DNA from: Methylomonas sp. | GTDB lineage: Bacteria; Pseudomonadota; Gammaproteobacteria; Methylococcales; Methylomonadaceae | Direction: 5' to 3' | Assembly (NCBI GenBank): GCA_026988155.1 | Contig: JALSLW010000079.1 | Coordinates: 1 to 64,000, forward strand | Length of the DNA stretch: 64,000 nt | Shown here: positions 35,774 to 44,983 of the stretch, in pieces | How positions within the stretch are numbered: position 1 is the first letter of the stretch | Layout: every line of letters begins with the position of its first letter | The notes under the pieces: model-generated | Database searches by the model: none | What the model saw: only the letters and a program-made list of their open reading frames with translations | What the model was told of the DNA's origin: nothing | Position numbers and translations under genes: made by a program

Positions 35774-35864
35774 AGTTGCTCTGCAAGTGACTTTTTGAGG
35801 TGCTAAAGTGAGTTGAGAGCAGGGGTGGCGGAAAATGCCCCCCCCCACTCTATTCTGATTTAAA

Positions 35865-36494
35865 TTAAAGTGCAGGTGTCACTTGGGCTGGTCTTTTTCT
35901 CATTCCGAGAAACCCTATCAAACCGGAAGCAAATAGCCAGACTGCCGCTGGAACAGGCACATTGGACACCTCGGTAAAATGAAGCTGAGCAATTTGGGAA
36001 AGTCGGTCGCCAGTTGCAGTAAAGTTGAACGTATAGTTCTGGCTGGCAAGAAACTGAGGAATACTGCCTGAATTGAAAGAATATGTTCCGGGATTACTTA
36101 TATCAAGAAAAGCTGAGGTTCCATTTGATCCTGAAATAGAAAAACCTACTGAGCCGTTGGATTCGGCATAATCAATAACAAACTGATCAATGGTGACGTC
36201 TTTAGTAAAGCTGATATCAAATGTGTCAATATCTGTATGGCCAGCAGCATAGAACCAGTCATCTGTTAAGCGAAAACCAAGCCCATCATAATCGGAGGCA
36301 AAGGTTGTGAGGCCGCCACTGTAGTTTGTAGGATTGCTGATTGTTGCAGTTACTCCATCTGCTGTGTAGTCAGAACTGCCTTGTCCATTCGCCAGGCCGC
36401 TAAAGTCTATAACAGTGGCCATGCTGTTAGCAGAAAATGATGAGATAGCGATCGTTAAAGCAACTGTAGCTGATAGTTTCATTTTTTTTTCCAT
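35865..36494 (-). CDS. Secreted protein with VPVPAAVWLF sorting tail
   Basis: A 209-residue exported protein. The start at 36494 has AGGA eight bases upstream. A signal peptide ends near SMA; the body is rich in Gly, Ser, Asp and Thr with beta-strand character (IDTFDISFTKDVTIDQFVID). The C-terminus has VPVPAAVWLFASGLIGFLG followed by MRKR, the tail of PEP-CTERM/VPxPA-type surface proteins. It resembles the first sorting-tail protein only in the tail. It is convergent with the vWA operon and stands alone, with a palindromic motif about 130 bases upstream. Confidence 0.8.
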   Translation of the reverse strand: MEKKMKLSATVALTIAISSFSANSMATVIDFSGLANGQGSSDYTADGVTATISNPTNYSGGLTTFASDYDGLGFRLTDDWFYAAGHTDIDTFDISFTKDVTIDQFVIDYAESNGSVGFSISGSNGTSAFLDISNPGTYSFNSGSIPQFLASQNYTFNFTATGDRLSQIAQLHFTEVSNVPVPAAVWLFASGLIGFLGMRKRPAQVTPAL

Positions 36495-36624
36495 TATTTC
36501 ATCCTAGACAAACTGTTTAATAGGATGCAGTAGTGTTTAATTGTTTAATAACTGGGGTGGTAGAGTTACCCTGTTATACTTATGTTCCATGAAAGTATAG
36601 ACCAAATTCTGAACTATTTATATT

Positions 36625-36636
36625 GTACTAAAGTAC
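36625..36636. promoter_or_regulatory. Palindromic motif GTACTAAAGTAC upstream of sorting-tail gene
   Basis: This 12-base motif differs by one base from the one at 7615-7626 upstream of the large adhesin. Both are about 100-130 bases from the start codon of a gene for a secreted surface protein. A common regulator is possible but unproven. Confidence 0.3.
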
Positions 36637-36731
36637 AGTTTTATTGATTAGGTGGATTTATTTAGAAAAATCAGCTGCCCGCATTTCAGACTGTTCAGGT
36701 AAGTGATGATTATTGTGTGGTAAATAAAGGT

Positions 36732-38273
36732 CTAATTATTTTGAGTCAATTCATGCAGCTGAATGTTGATGAGCCTAAGCGCAGCCATTACTGCGGCAAA
36801 AACCTGATTAGAATGAACGCCTCGGGTTCTGCGGGTTGTCTGTCCGCAGTCCCAGGTAATAACGCATTCGGTCAGAGCGTTGGTATGTCCGCCTTTAGGG
36901 ATTCTTACTTCGTAGTCCAGTAGGGCTGGCAAGGTGTAGCTGTGCAGTTTCATCACCTTATTGACTGCATCAATAAAGGCGTCAAAACCGCCGTTTCCAG
37001 AACCGGAGGCAATATGTATCTCACCTTTTACGTCAACCCTTAAGCTAACTGTGGCTTCAAGGTTAAGCCCGCTGGTGATTGAGCAATTGAGAAGTTTTAT
37101 ATGGTGATAGTTTTTGCTTTCCAGTACGTCAGCAATGATAAAGGGGAGGTCATCAGTGGTGATGGTCTGTTTTGAATCACCTAGCTGTATGATTTTGGTT
37201 AGCACCTTTTTTTGATTCTCTTCTGATAGATCCAAGTCCAGCAATTCCAGGTTCTTTTTAAGAGATGCTTTACCGCTCATTTTGCCTAAAGCATAGCTAT
37301 GGATTCGAGAAAAGCGTTCAGGTACCAATTTACTTTTGTATAAATCGCCTTTTTGGTCGCCATCAGCATGAATTCCCGCAGTTTGGGTGAAGACATCGGC
37401 TCCAATTATTGGCGTATTGGCCGCAACACGTTTGCCTGAAAAGTTTTCTATCATGGTGCTGATGCGGACAAGGTGGCTCTCATCAATAGAGATTTCCATG
37501 TTCATTTTATCTTTCAAGACCACTGCAACTTGAGCCAGCGAAGCGTTTCCTGCACGTTCTCCTAGGCAGTTTATGGTGCAATGAATAGAACTGATGCCGG
37601 CGCGTACAGCGGCCATTACATTGGCTGTTGCCAGTCCGTAGTCATTATGAGGATGGAAATCAAATTGCAGTTCCGGATATCGGGTACACATGTCGTGAAG
37701 GCTGCTATAGACCTCATCAGGTGACATCACTCCTAACGTGTCAGGCAGCATAAAATGACTGATGCCTGCGTGCTGTAGGTTGTCCATTAATGCGAAAACA
37801 TACTCACGGTTATCATGGTAGCCATTCGACCAGTCTTCTAAGTAAACATTAACGCTAAGGCCTTTTCCCAGTGCATAGCTGACGGTTTTTAGAATATCGC
37901 CGGTATGCTGTTCTAGCGTTTTACCTAGCTGGTCTCTGCAATGCTTTTCACTGCCTTTAGTCAGCAGGTTAATGACGCAGCCGCCTGTTTCTAGAATCCA
38001 GTCAACACTGCGGGTGTGATTAACAAAGCCTAAAACCTCAACGCATCCTTCAAAGCCTTCCTGTCTGGCCCAGGCATTAATGCGTGTGACAGCCAGCTTT
38101 TCACCTTCAGAAACACCTGCAGAGGCCACCTCAATACGGTCAACCCGCAATGACTGAAGCAATGTTTTGGCAATATTGACTTTTTCGTCAGGAGAGTAAG
38201 ATACGCCTTGGGTCTGTTCTCCGTCGCGCAATGTGGTGTCCATTAACTGGATATGTCTGGGTTGTATGGGCAT
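36732..38273 (-). CDS. 2-isopropylmalate synthase of the LeuA2 type (or citramalate synthase)
   Basis: A 513-residue enzyme of the DRE-TIM metallolyase family that condenses acetyl-CoA with a 2-keto acid. The catalytic domain shows DTTLRDGEQ near residue 12, VEVLGFVNH, VNVYLEDWSNG, FHPHNDYG with metal-binding His residues, and GERAGNASL. The C-terminal third has the allosteric LeuA-dimer regulatory domain (GGFDAFIDAVNKV). From memory, the VEVLGFV/VNVYLEDWSNG pattern resembles the shorter Bacteroidetes/Leptospira enzymes more than E. coli LeuA. The leuC and leuD genes next door favour isopropylmalate synthesis, but citramalate synthesis cannot be excluded. It is separated from leuD by 290 bases of palindromic repeats. 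Confidence 0.82.
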   Translation of the reverse strand: MPIQPRHIQLMDTTLRDGEQTQGVSYSPDEKVNIAKTLLQSLRVDRIEVASAGVSEGEKLAVTRINAWARQEGFEGCVEVLGFVNHTRSVDWILETGGCVINLLTKGSEKHCRDQLGKTLEQHTGDILKTVSYALGKGLSVNVYLEDWSNGYHDNREYVFALMDNLQHAGISHFMLPDTLGVMSPDEVYSSLHDMCTRYPELQFDFHPHNDYGLATANVMAAVRAGISSIHCTINCLGERAGNASLAQVAVVLKDKMNMEISIDESHLVRISTMIENFSGKRVAANTPIIGADVFTQTAGIHADGDQKGDLYKSKLVPERFSRIHSYALGKMSGKASLKKNLELLDLDLSEENQKKVLTKIIQLGDSKQTITTDDLPFIIADVLESKNYHHIKLLNCSITSGLNLEATVSLRVDVKGEIHIASGSGNGGFDAFIDAVNKVMKLHSYTLPALLDYEVRIPKGGHTNALTECVITWDCGQTTRRTRGVHSNQVFAAVMAALRLINIQLHELTQNN

Positions 38274-38350
38274 GGTGTGCCTGAAAGAGCGAAAGGGTTT
38301 TAGACGCTTCTAGTCATTAGAAGGAGGTATCGGTGTTGATGCTGAGTAAA

Positions 38351-38546
38351 TAGGGTGTGCTGAGCAGGTGTTAAGCACACCCTACTTAGGCAACTCGCAA
38401 TAAATAACCCACCAATCTTGCTTGTCTTTTTATCCGTCTTCAGCGTTGCAACTTCGGTCGCATAGCTTGCTATGCTCCCTCCGTTGCGCCTTGAAGACGA
38501 ATAAAAATTCTGCGCAATCTGGGTAGGTTATTTAATGCGAGTTACC
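38351..38546. repeat. Palindromic repeat cluster between leuA and leuD
   Basis: Two structures. First, TAGGGTGTGCT and its exact reverse complement (38351-38384). Second, a long imperfect palindrome (about 38388-38546) whose arms begin AACTCGCAATAAATAACCC and end GGTTATTTAATGCGAGTT, with inner arms CGTCTTCA and TGAAGACG and a central CATAGCTTGCTATG. The second shares its core and outer arms with the element at 57663 and its core with the one at 48085. Confidence 0.75.
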
Positions 38547-38563
38547 TTACTCATTTCATTTTT

Positions 38564-39175
38564 TTAAGCCCAAAGCCAAGGGAAGTTCTGCTTATGCTTT
38601 GCTTCGTACTGATCAATCGCATCAGTCTGCAGCAGCGTTAAGCCAATATCATCTAAACCTTTTGCTAAATTTTCCTTGCGGAACGGGTCGATTTCAAAGG
38701 TAAAGCCATTGCCTGCCGGTGTGGTCAGCTGCTGTTTTTCTAAGTCAACGGTAAAGCTCACGCCTTCGTTAGCTGAAATTTCACCCATTAGGTCTGCCAA
38801 TTGCTTTTTGGTTGCAATAATAGGCAAAATGCTGTTTTTGAAACAGTTATTATAAAAAATATCAGCATAGCTGGTCGATATAATGGTGTTAAAACCATAA
38901 TCTTCAATTGCCCAGGGAGCATGCTCACGTGATGATCCGCAGCCGAAGTTGTCGCCTACGACCAGAATTTTAGCCCCTTTAAATGCCGGTTTGTTCAGCT
39001 CAAAATCTGCATTTTTACTGCCATCTTCATTATAGCGCCAGTCGTGGAAAAGGTGGATGCCAAAACCGCTGCGTTCAACTTTTTTAAGAAATTGCTTGGG
39101 GATAATTTGGTCTGTATCGACATTGCTGCGATTCATTAAGGCCGCAATGCTTTGGTGTTTATTATAAGGTTGCAT
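38564..39175 (-). CDS. leuD: 3-isopropylmalate dehydratase small subunit LeuD
   Basis: A 203-residue subunit that completes the active site of isopropylmalate isomerase in leucine synthesis. Characteristic features are NVDTDQIIPKQFL near the N-terminus, GDNFGCGSSREHAPWAI near 74-90 and YADIFYNNCFKN near 103. Length is typical of the bacterial leuD. It starts 11 bases after the leuC stop on the minus strand, so the subunits are co-expressed. Confidence 0.96.
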   Translation of the reverse strand: MQPYNKHQSIAALMNRSNVDTDQIIPKQFLKKVERSGFGIHLFHDWRYNEDGSKNADFELNKPAFKGAKILVVGDNFGCGSSREHAPWAIEDYGFNTIISTSYADIFYNNCFKNSILPIIATKKQLADLMGEISANEGVSFTVDLEKQQLTTPAGNGFTFEIDPFRKENLAKGLDDIGLTLLQTDAIDQYEAKHKQNFPWLWA

Positions 39176-39186
39176 AAATGTTCCTG

Positions 39187-40584
39187 TTAAAGATTGCGGA
39201 TATCAACAAAATGACCGGCAGAGGCTGCCGCGGCAGCCATGGCAGGAGAAACTAAATGGGTGCGACCGCCTTTGCCCTGGCGACCTTCAAAGTTCCTGTT
39301 GGATGTTGATGCACTGCGCTGACCAACAGTTAATTCATCGCCATTCATGGCAAGGCACATTGAGCAGCCAGGATCACGCCATTCCCAGCCAGCATCAATA
39401 AAGACTTTATCCAAGCCTTCATCTTCTGCCTGTTTTTTTACGTGATAAGAACCAGGTACTGCGATAGCGGTAACGTTATCGGCTACTTTAGTTCCTTTTG
39501 CAATATCGGCGGCTATGCGGAAATCTTCAATACGGCCATTAGTGCATGAGCCGATAAAAATTAAATCAACAGCAATGTCGGTGATTTTTGTATGCGCTTT
39601 TAGCCCCATGTAATTTAAAGCATTTTCACAGGCTTGACGTTTGATTTCATCATCAAAATCTTCCGGTGCAGGAATAATGCTGGTAACGCCTGTGACTTGC
39701 TCAGGTGATGTTCCCCAGGTTACTTGAGGTTCAATATTGGCAGCGTTTAGTGTAATGGTGGTGTCATATTCAGCGCCTTTATCGGTAGGCAGTGATTTCC
39801 AGTAAGCTAATGCTTTGTCCCAATTTTCACCGGACGGTACGAATTCACGGCCTTTTAAATAGTCATATGTTTTTTGATCAGGCGCAACCAGGCCAGCTCT
39901 GGCACCTGCTTCAATAGCCATATTGCAAAGTGTCATGCGGCCTTCCATTGAAAGTTTAGTGATTGCTTCGCCGGCATATTCAATTACGTATCCTGTGCCG
40001 CCTGCTGTGCCAATTTTGCCAGTAATAGCTAATGCAATATCTTTTGCTGATGCATATTTAGATAGCTCTCCATCAATTTGGATTAGCATCGTTTTTGATT
40101 TTTTTTGAGGCAAAGTCTGAGTGGCCATAACATGCTCTACTTCAGAAGTGCCTATGCCAAAAGCCAAAGCGCCAAAAGCACCGTGGGTTGCAGTATGGCT
40201 GTCTCCGCAAACTACAATCATGCCTGGGTGTACAAAGCCATGTTCGGGCACAACAATATGAATAACGCCATTATTGGGGTTTTTCATATCATATAAATTA
40301 AGCCCATTTTCCTGACAGTTATCCGCCATGGTTTCAATCTGTTTTTTGGCAATAGGGTCTGCAATTGGCAGGTCTCTGTCTTTAGTGGGAACACAGTGAT
40401 CCATGGTTGCTAAAATACTATGCGGGTTGCGCACCTTGCGATTTGCAAGCCTTAAGCCTTCAAAAGCCTGAGGACTGGTGACTTCATGCATTAGGTGGCG
40501 GTCAACATAAAGTAGAGGTGCCTGGCCTGGTGCTTCAACCACAAAATGGCTATCCCAAATCTTTTCGTACATCGTTTTTTTCAT
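39187..40584 (-). CDS. leuC: 3-isopropylmalate dehydratase large subunit LeuC
   Basis: Iron-sulfur large subunit of isopropylmalate isomerase, 465 residues from the chosen start. I use the Met of [13 protein letters not shown], which aligns with E. coli MAKTLYEKL and has GGGA about nine bases upstream; the open frame begins ten codons earlier. Cluster-binding cysteines lie in FIGSCTNGR and GCSMCLAMN; other family segments are [22 protein letters not shown] and the C-terminal RNFEGRQG. It is the first gene of the leuCD pair; its promoter must lie within the 310 bases before the divergent 44-residue gene. Confidence 0.96.
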   Translation of the reverse strand: MKKTMYEKIWDSHFVVEAPGQAPLLYVDRHLMHEVTSPQAFEGLRLANRKVRNPHSILATMDHCVPTKDRDLPIADPIAKKQIETMADNCQENGLNLYDMKNPNNGVIHIVVPEHGFVHPGMIVVCGDSHTATHGAFGALAFGIGTSEVEHVMATQTLPQKKSKTMLIQIDGELSKYASAKDIALAITGKIGTAGGTGYVIEYAGEAITKLSMEGRMTLCNMAIEAGARAGLVAPDQKTYDYLKGREFVPSGENWDKALAYWKSLPTDKGAEYDTTITLNAANIEPQVTWGTSPEQVTGVTSIIPAPEDFDDEIKRQACENALNYMGLKAHTKITDIAVDLIFIGSCTNGRIEDFRIAADIAKGTKVADNVTAIAVPGSYHVKKQAEDEGLDKVFIDAGWEWRDPGCSMCLAMNGDELTVGQRSASTSNRNFEGRQGKGGRTHLVSPAMAAAAASAGHFVDIRNL

Positions 40585-40751
40585 AGTATTTCCCAAAACT
40601 TTCTGCCCAGCCAATGGTGCGTCGGGCGTGCGCCTGTTACGCAGACGGTTTAAATATTAATTAACCGTGCATTATCGCTTAAAGCGGTGGTAGTTTGCAA
40701 TCTTTAGGTTTGTTGTTAAACGGGATAAAAATGTTGCTAAAAAACATCATT

Positions 40752-40818
40752 GTAAACAATATGAATATAATTAATTAATAATACAGTGTATTGTTTACTT
40801 TTTAAAAACCTGTACACT
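40752..40818 (+). promoter_or_regulatory. Promoter with overlapping inverted repeats upstream of the 44-residue gene
   Basis: In the 310-base gap between leuC and the small gene, GTAAACAAT (40752-40760) and ATTGTTTAC (40790-40798) form a nine-base inverted repeat. The second arm overlaps a candidate -35 box TTGTTT (40791-40796), which is 16 bases from a candidate -10 box TACACT (40813-40818). AATACAGTGTATT just upstream of the -35 is itself palindromic. The arrangement looks like an operator-controlled promoter; no regulator is assigned. Confidence 0.5.
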
Positions 40819-40894
40819 ATGCAAAATCATTGGAGCTAGCAGTTTACTTCAACACTAATACATTTTTATTTAAACATAGGAAAAAAGAGCAAAC

Positions 40895-41029
40895 ATGAAA
40901 AAAGATATTACAATCGGATTATTATTTCTTACAGGAATTTGGGGTTTTATTTCGGGTGCATTCATAATTTCCACCGTCATGTTTGGTGCTTCAGCCATGT
41001 TCAGCAATATCTTTTTAAGAGAAAGCTAA
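40895..41029 (+). CDS. Small membrane peptide of 44 residues
   Basis: A short gene, not attached to any operon, that encodes MKKDITIGLLFLTGIWG..SGAFIISTVMFGASAMFSNIFLRES. It has a basic start, one or two hydrophobic stretches with Gly and Ser spacing, and a charged end, so it is probably a single-pass or hairpin inner-membrane peptide. The case for a real gene is the promoter-like region upstream, a weak purine-rich ribosome site (AAAGAG) and a strong terminator 54 bases after the stop. The function is unknown; small toxins or regulatory membrane peptides are possibilities. Confidence 0.6.
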   Translation: MKKDITIGLLFLTGIWGFISGAFIISTVMFGASAMFSNIFLRES

Positions 41030-41082
41030 ACCAAATTCATATACCTCCTCGTTGTGAAAGCAGATTTAATACTGCGACTCTT

Positions 41083-41117
41083 AACCTCCGCTAGCATTGT
41101 TAGCGGAGGTTTTTTTT
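41083..41117 (+). terminator. Strong rho-independent terminator
   Basis: AACCTCCGCTA and TAGCGGAGGTT form an eleven-base perfect stem around a seven-base loop, followed directly by a run of eight T. This is the clearest terminator in the window and ends the transcript of the 44-residue gene. Confidence 0.92.
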
Positions 41118-41210
41118 GCCCGTTAATTAAACACTGTTCAGATGTTATTCATAATTATTGGCGTATTCTGCTCACAACTTTAAACAAAGCTTGTAAAGCA
41201 GGAGAATGTT

Positions 41211-41693
41211 ATGAAAATGTTAACGGCAGTATTGGTGTTAATGCTTATGCCTTATATAGCCCATGCAGAACGGGGACATAAGTTTGGACACCGTAATCAG
41301 CAGTTTAATAAGTCATATTTCTGGCAGGATGTGGAGCGCCGTCAATACAGGCAGGGAATTCGTATTGAAAGGGGGATAGAAAGTGGGCAATTGACGCGTA
41401 GAGAAGCTAGAAGATTAAAGCGTGAACAAAGGCATGTCGCAAAACAGGTTAGGCATATGCAGCGCCATAGTTATTTAAGCCAGAAGGCTAAATGGGAGAT
41501 AATGGAACACTTGGATTATGTCAGTGAGAAAATAAGGGATTTGAAACATAATCGTCGCTATGCCCATAGAAGAAATTATGGCGATCATGATCATAATCGT
41601 TATACGCATGCAAATGACTATAGCGGATCTAATAACGATGGAGCTATATGGACAAATAGTGGAGGATCGGCAGGTGTTTATTTTAGGTTTTGA
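41211..41693 (+). CDS. Small exported basic protein
   Basis: A 160-residue protein with a clear signal peptide (MKMLTAVLVLMLMPYIAHA). The mature part is rich in Arg, His and Gln, with a helical IERGIESGQLTRREARRLKREQ motif seen in many small periplasmic proteins of unknown function. The C-terminus is His/Asp/Asn-rich (YGDHDHNRYTHANDY) and could bind metal. AGGAG lies about eight bases upstream of the ATG. It is convergent with mshQ and shows no operon partner. No function is assigned. Confidence 0.7.
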   Translation: MKMLTAVLVLMLMPYIAHAERGHKFGHRNQQFNKSYFWQDVERRQYRQGIRIERGIESGQLTRREARRLKREQRHVAKQVRHMQRHSYLSQKAKWEIMEHLDYVSEKIRDLKHNRRYAHRRNYGDHDHNRYTHANDYSGSNNDGAIWTNSGGSAGVYFRF

Positions 41694-41746
41694 TGGTCAT
41701 TGAGAAATTGTAGAGAAGGGGTATTTGACATTATTGCAACTAGCAT

Positions 41747-44554
41747 TTAATAAACTTCTCTAAAATAAATCTGCTGGCTATTGCCTTTATAAATGCCAAG
41801 GGTGGCACGAGCTGAAGGTGCATTATCATAAGCACCGTCCCCATTCCAGTCATAGCCAAGCCAGGAATAGGAAGAGATAAATGCACCCGTGGTGATATCA
41901 ATGTATCCTGGCTTATTAGGTGTACTTAAAGATAAACCTGCTACGCCTGCATTTAATGGGGAATTGGCAATGCTGGCAATACTGGTGCTGGTGCCTATCG
42001 CTATAGGGTTTATTCCGCCATTAAAACTTAAATCAGAAATAGCGATTGCTGTGCATACATCGTCTGCATGAGTGATAAAAGAGGTGCCGTTGTAGTACTC
42101 TGTATATAGAGGTACTGGAAGAGGCATTAACTCTGAGCCATGTACATTATCAATGTTTAAGCGGCCAAAGCGCATAGATGCACCGGAAGCTTGAATGGTG
42201 TATGGCAGCTCAGGTGTCTGTATATTGTCATTATCAGTAATATCGGTAAATTCAAGATCTACCGATGCTGTGAATGGCGCAATTATACTGTTACTTTCAT
42301 GCCGATATCTATAATTGTCAGAGCCAAAAGTAAAGGTCAAACTTCCATTGCCATTATCGGCCAAGCTAGCTGTACCGGGAACCCATGATTCTAAATTGAC
42401 CAGTGTGCTGCCATCAGCCCCAGCTTGAGTTGAATCAGCAGTTGGTACTGTAACATTAAAGTCAGTTGCACTTAATCCATTGGCATAAGTTCCGGTATAA
42501 TTTTCTGTGACTAAGGGTACGCTAAGTCCGTTGTATGCGGTAACGGTCAATGTAGGAGCAGTTTGGTAACTGAATGTCTGGCCGGTATAAGTAAAGCTAG
42601 TGCAGGTATCAGAAAAAAGCCCGTTAGCAAAAGCTGTTATTTTAAAGTGATCAGGGGTAAAACGGCCAAAGTAATTGCTGGCTAAAGTGTTGCCAAACAT
42701 ACAGCCAACTTTACCACTAGCATCAGGTGTATTAGAAAAATTATTTGTACAGTCACCCGCCTGGTCAACAAGGGTAAAACTATCATCGTAAACGCCCTGA
42801 GCCGCAAATCGCATTGAACCGGCTTCTGAATAGCTAAAAGTAGTGCCAGTTGCAATTCCTGCTGTAGAATCTGCAGCGCTAAACGCGCCAGAAATGGTAC
42901 CTGTCTGATTGGCTCCAGCATGAGCCTGTAGGTTTAAGTTATTAATTCTCGGTGTGCCGCCGTATCCAGCAGTTGCAGTTGCAGTTAAGGTGAAATTTTC
43001 ACCGGCTTTTGCTTTGGGCAGTCCTGTTGATCCGGTATTTGTTAGGTTTGAGGAAACATTAAATGTAGTTGGCCTAATTGCAAAACTGTCTGTTGAGCAA
43101 CCTATTACGGAAGGGCTGTCTGTAGCATCGGTGATTCGGCACTTTACTTTGCTGTATGCTGTGCCGGAAAGCATGCTTGCACTGGATTTGATGCCGGAAT
43201 CAGCTGATGTTATGGTTAGGTTTTGAGAAACGGCTGGGCTTAAAGCAGGGTAACTGCTACATGATGCGGCGGTTTCTGCATTAACTAATTCAACTGTGAC
43301 AGTATGATCTGCTCCACTGGCAAAGCTTGTTTCTATGGTACTGGCATCTTTCAAAGCCACAATATCAAAACTGAATGATTGGGCTGTCGTTTTAGTAAAT
43401 AACTTCCCAGCAATACCGTCAGTACCATTTTCTACACAGTTAAAGTTGGTTGCGGCCGTATCTCCACCTCCTCCAGAACAAATGTTGCTTTCATTCATAT
43501 CAGAGGTTACTTGCAATGCAGTAATAGCTCCTGTATAAATTTTTAAATTATCTATCTTGCCTTTAAAAGGCCAGCTGGAGGATGCGCCAGTAGCACCTAT
43601 AACTAAGGTGCTTTGTACATACGCATTACTGGTTGTTACCGTACCGGTTCTGTATGCAATGGATTGCAAAACACCATCAATAAAAAGTTTATTGTTGGCT
43701 ACGCTGCCATTGGTAAATGTAGCCGCTACATGATGCCAGCCAGCAGTGAGGCCTGAGGCTGATATTCCGGTTACATCCCAGCCCCAAGTATTAAAGCCAA
43801 AATAAATGGTATTGCCGCTGCCACTGTTATTTGCACCAAAAAATAAATCGTGCCGGTCCCAGCCTAAAGGCATTACATTCTTAGTTCCATCCCAATACAT
43901 CCAAAAACTCACGGATGTTTTGGCCCCAGTAGCCGTCGAAACTGGTAATCCGCTAATATTAATGCTTCCCCCTGTAAAAGACCCTGCATAACATGTATCA
44001 CCTTTAGGCCCATTTGAACCTGCTAAAATGCGAGAAAGAGCACCTCCAGGGCTTCCGTTATAACTGCCAGTTTGATCAGTTAAACTATTATTTGATATCC
44101 AGTCATCATCAAAGTTATATGAAGCGATTAGTGTTGCGTTTACCGTAGTACTAGTCCAGGAAGCAGAAAACCCTTGGGCACTAATACCATAGTCACTGGA
44201 AAATAATAAATACATACTGCCAGAAGTTGCTGTGATGTTATTTGGTAATGAATATCCAGTATATTGACCTAATAAAGTTCCGGATGTGCTTGTTCCATCA
44301 TAAACATAAAGAAAGTCATAGTTGGTTTCGACAGCAAATTGAGAAAAATTCAGTGTAATATTTGTTGGTGATGAAGAAGGCTGAATTAAAAATCCACAAT
44401 ATTCATAGTTTAAATAAGATCCGCCTGCACCTCCAGAGTCATATATGTTGCCACTATCCGCATTAGAGGTTAATGAAGAACACATATTTTCAGCATAGCT
44501 TTTAGAAGATATGAAAAAAATAATGGGCAATAATAAATAAAAAATTTTATTCAT
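41747..44554 (-). CDS. mshQ: MshQ-like MSHA pilus-associated protein with CUB and LamG-like domains
   Basis: A 935-residue exported protein. After a signal peptide (to about 21) comes a CUB-like domain (about 24-137): DSGGAGGSYLNYEYCGFLIQ, FLYVYDGTSTSGTLLGQYTG and MYLLFSSD. A LamG/concanavalin-like domain follows (about 143-352; SVSFWMYWDGTK, GWHHVAATF, IDGVLQ, GKIDNLKIYTGAI), and then a long Thr/Ser-rich region and a DUF6701-type C-terminus characteristic of MshQ (FTPDHFKITAF, MRFGRLNIDNVHGSELMPL). MshQ is encoded with the pilin genes and is thought to sit at or near the pilus. Here it lies beyond mshA on the opposite strand. The CUB domain at its N-terminus is unusual. Confidence 0.82.
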   Translation of the reverse strand: MNKIFYLLLPIIFFISSKSYAENMCSSLTSNADSGNIYDSGGAGGSYLNYEYCGFLIQPSSSPTNITLNFSQFAVETNYDFLYVYDGTSTSGTLLGQYTGYSLPNNITATSGSMYLLFSSDYGISAQGFSASWTSTTVNATLIASYNFDDDWISNNSLTDQTGSYNGSPGGALSRILAGSNGPKGDTCYAGSFTGGSINISGLPVSTATGAKTSVSFWMYWDGTKNVMPLGWDRHDLFFGANNSGSGNTIYFGFNTWGWDVTGISASGLTAGWHHVAATFTNGSVANNKLFIDGVLQSIAYRTGTVTTSNAYVQSTLVIGATGASSSWPFKGKIDNLKIYTGAITALQVTSDMNESNICSGGGGDTAATNFNCVENGTDGIAGKLFTKTTAQSFSFDIVALKDASTIETSFASGADHTVTVELVNAETAASCSSYPALSPAVSQNLTITSADSGIKSSASMLSGTAYSKVKCRITDATDSPSVIGCSTDSFAIRPTTFNVSSNLTNTGSTGLPKAKAGENFTLTATATAGYGGTPRINNLNLQAHAGANQTGTISGAFSAADSTAGIATGTTFSYSEAGSMRFAAQGVYDDSFTLVDQAGDCTNNFSNTPDASGKVGCMFGNTLASNYFGRFTPDHFKITAFANGLFSDTCTSFTYTGQTFSYQTAPTLTVTAYNGLSVPLVTENYTGTYANGLSATDFNVTVPTADSTQAGADGSTLVNLESWVPGTASLADNGNGSLTFTFGSDNYRYRHESNSIIAPFTASVDLEFTDITDNDNIQTPELPYTIQASGASMRFGRLNIDNVHGSELMPLPVPLYTEYYNGTSFITHADDVCTAIAISDLSFNGGINPIAIGTSTSIASIANSPLNAGVAGLSLSTPNKPGYIDITTGAFISSYSWLGYDWNGDGAYDNAPSARATLGIYKGNSQQIYFREVY

Positions 44555-44587
44555 ACTGTAAGCTCTTCTATTTTCCTACTTAGTTAT

Positions 44588-44815
44588 TTATTCATCACTA
44601 TGGTTTTTTTTGCAGCTTGGACAGATATGTTGTCCAGTGGGTGTATTAGTCCAGCCACTTTCAATTGCATTAATTAAACTCCCTTCAATCCAGAAGCGAC
44701 CATCGCATAAACGCCGTCCATTACGCTCATCTTCCCTTGGACTGCGTCTAAATTCAATGGTCCTAATCCCTTGCGGATTACAAATGTCACAAAAAATAAA
44801 AGTTCTTATACTCAT
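44588..44815 (-). CDS. Small zinc-ribbon-like hypothetical protein
   Basis: A 75-residue protein with two Cys pairs, FCDICNPQG near the start and HICPSCKKN near the end, which could bind one zinc ion, plus Arg-rich middle residues (RRSPREDERNGRRLCDGR) and WIEGSLINAIESGW. It lies 33 bases upstream of mshQ on the same strand and may share its promoter. No family is recognised. Confidence 0.6.
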   Translation of the reverse strand: MSIRTFIFCDICNPQGIRTIEFRRSPREDERNGRRLCDGRFWIEGSLINAIESGWTNTPTGQHICPSCKKNHSDE

Positions 44816-44983
44816 AGTTGTGTTTTAACAAAAACTAAAGGCGGAAGGAAAGGCCTGCGCCACATTATAAAAAAAATAAGAAAAATGTAATTTATCTACT
44901 ATTATTAAAATCAAAGTATAGTTTATTTAACTACAATGTTTTTTAATTTAATGGCTTATAGTTTATAAGATAAGGGTAAGAAA

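Noticed and set aside
36717-36923. Open frame of 68 codons antisense to the end of leuA
   Set aside because: Overlaps the LeuA C-terminus on the other strand with no ribosome site or family match.
41054-41281. Open frame spanning the terminator at 41083-41117
   Set aside because: It crosses a strong terminator and overlaps the start of the exported protein gene at 41211 in another frame.
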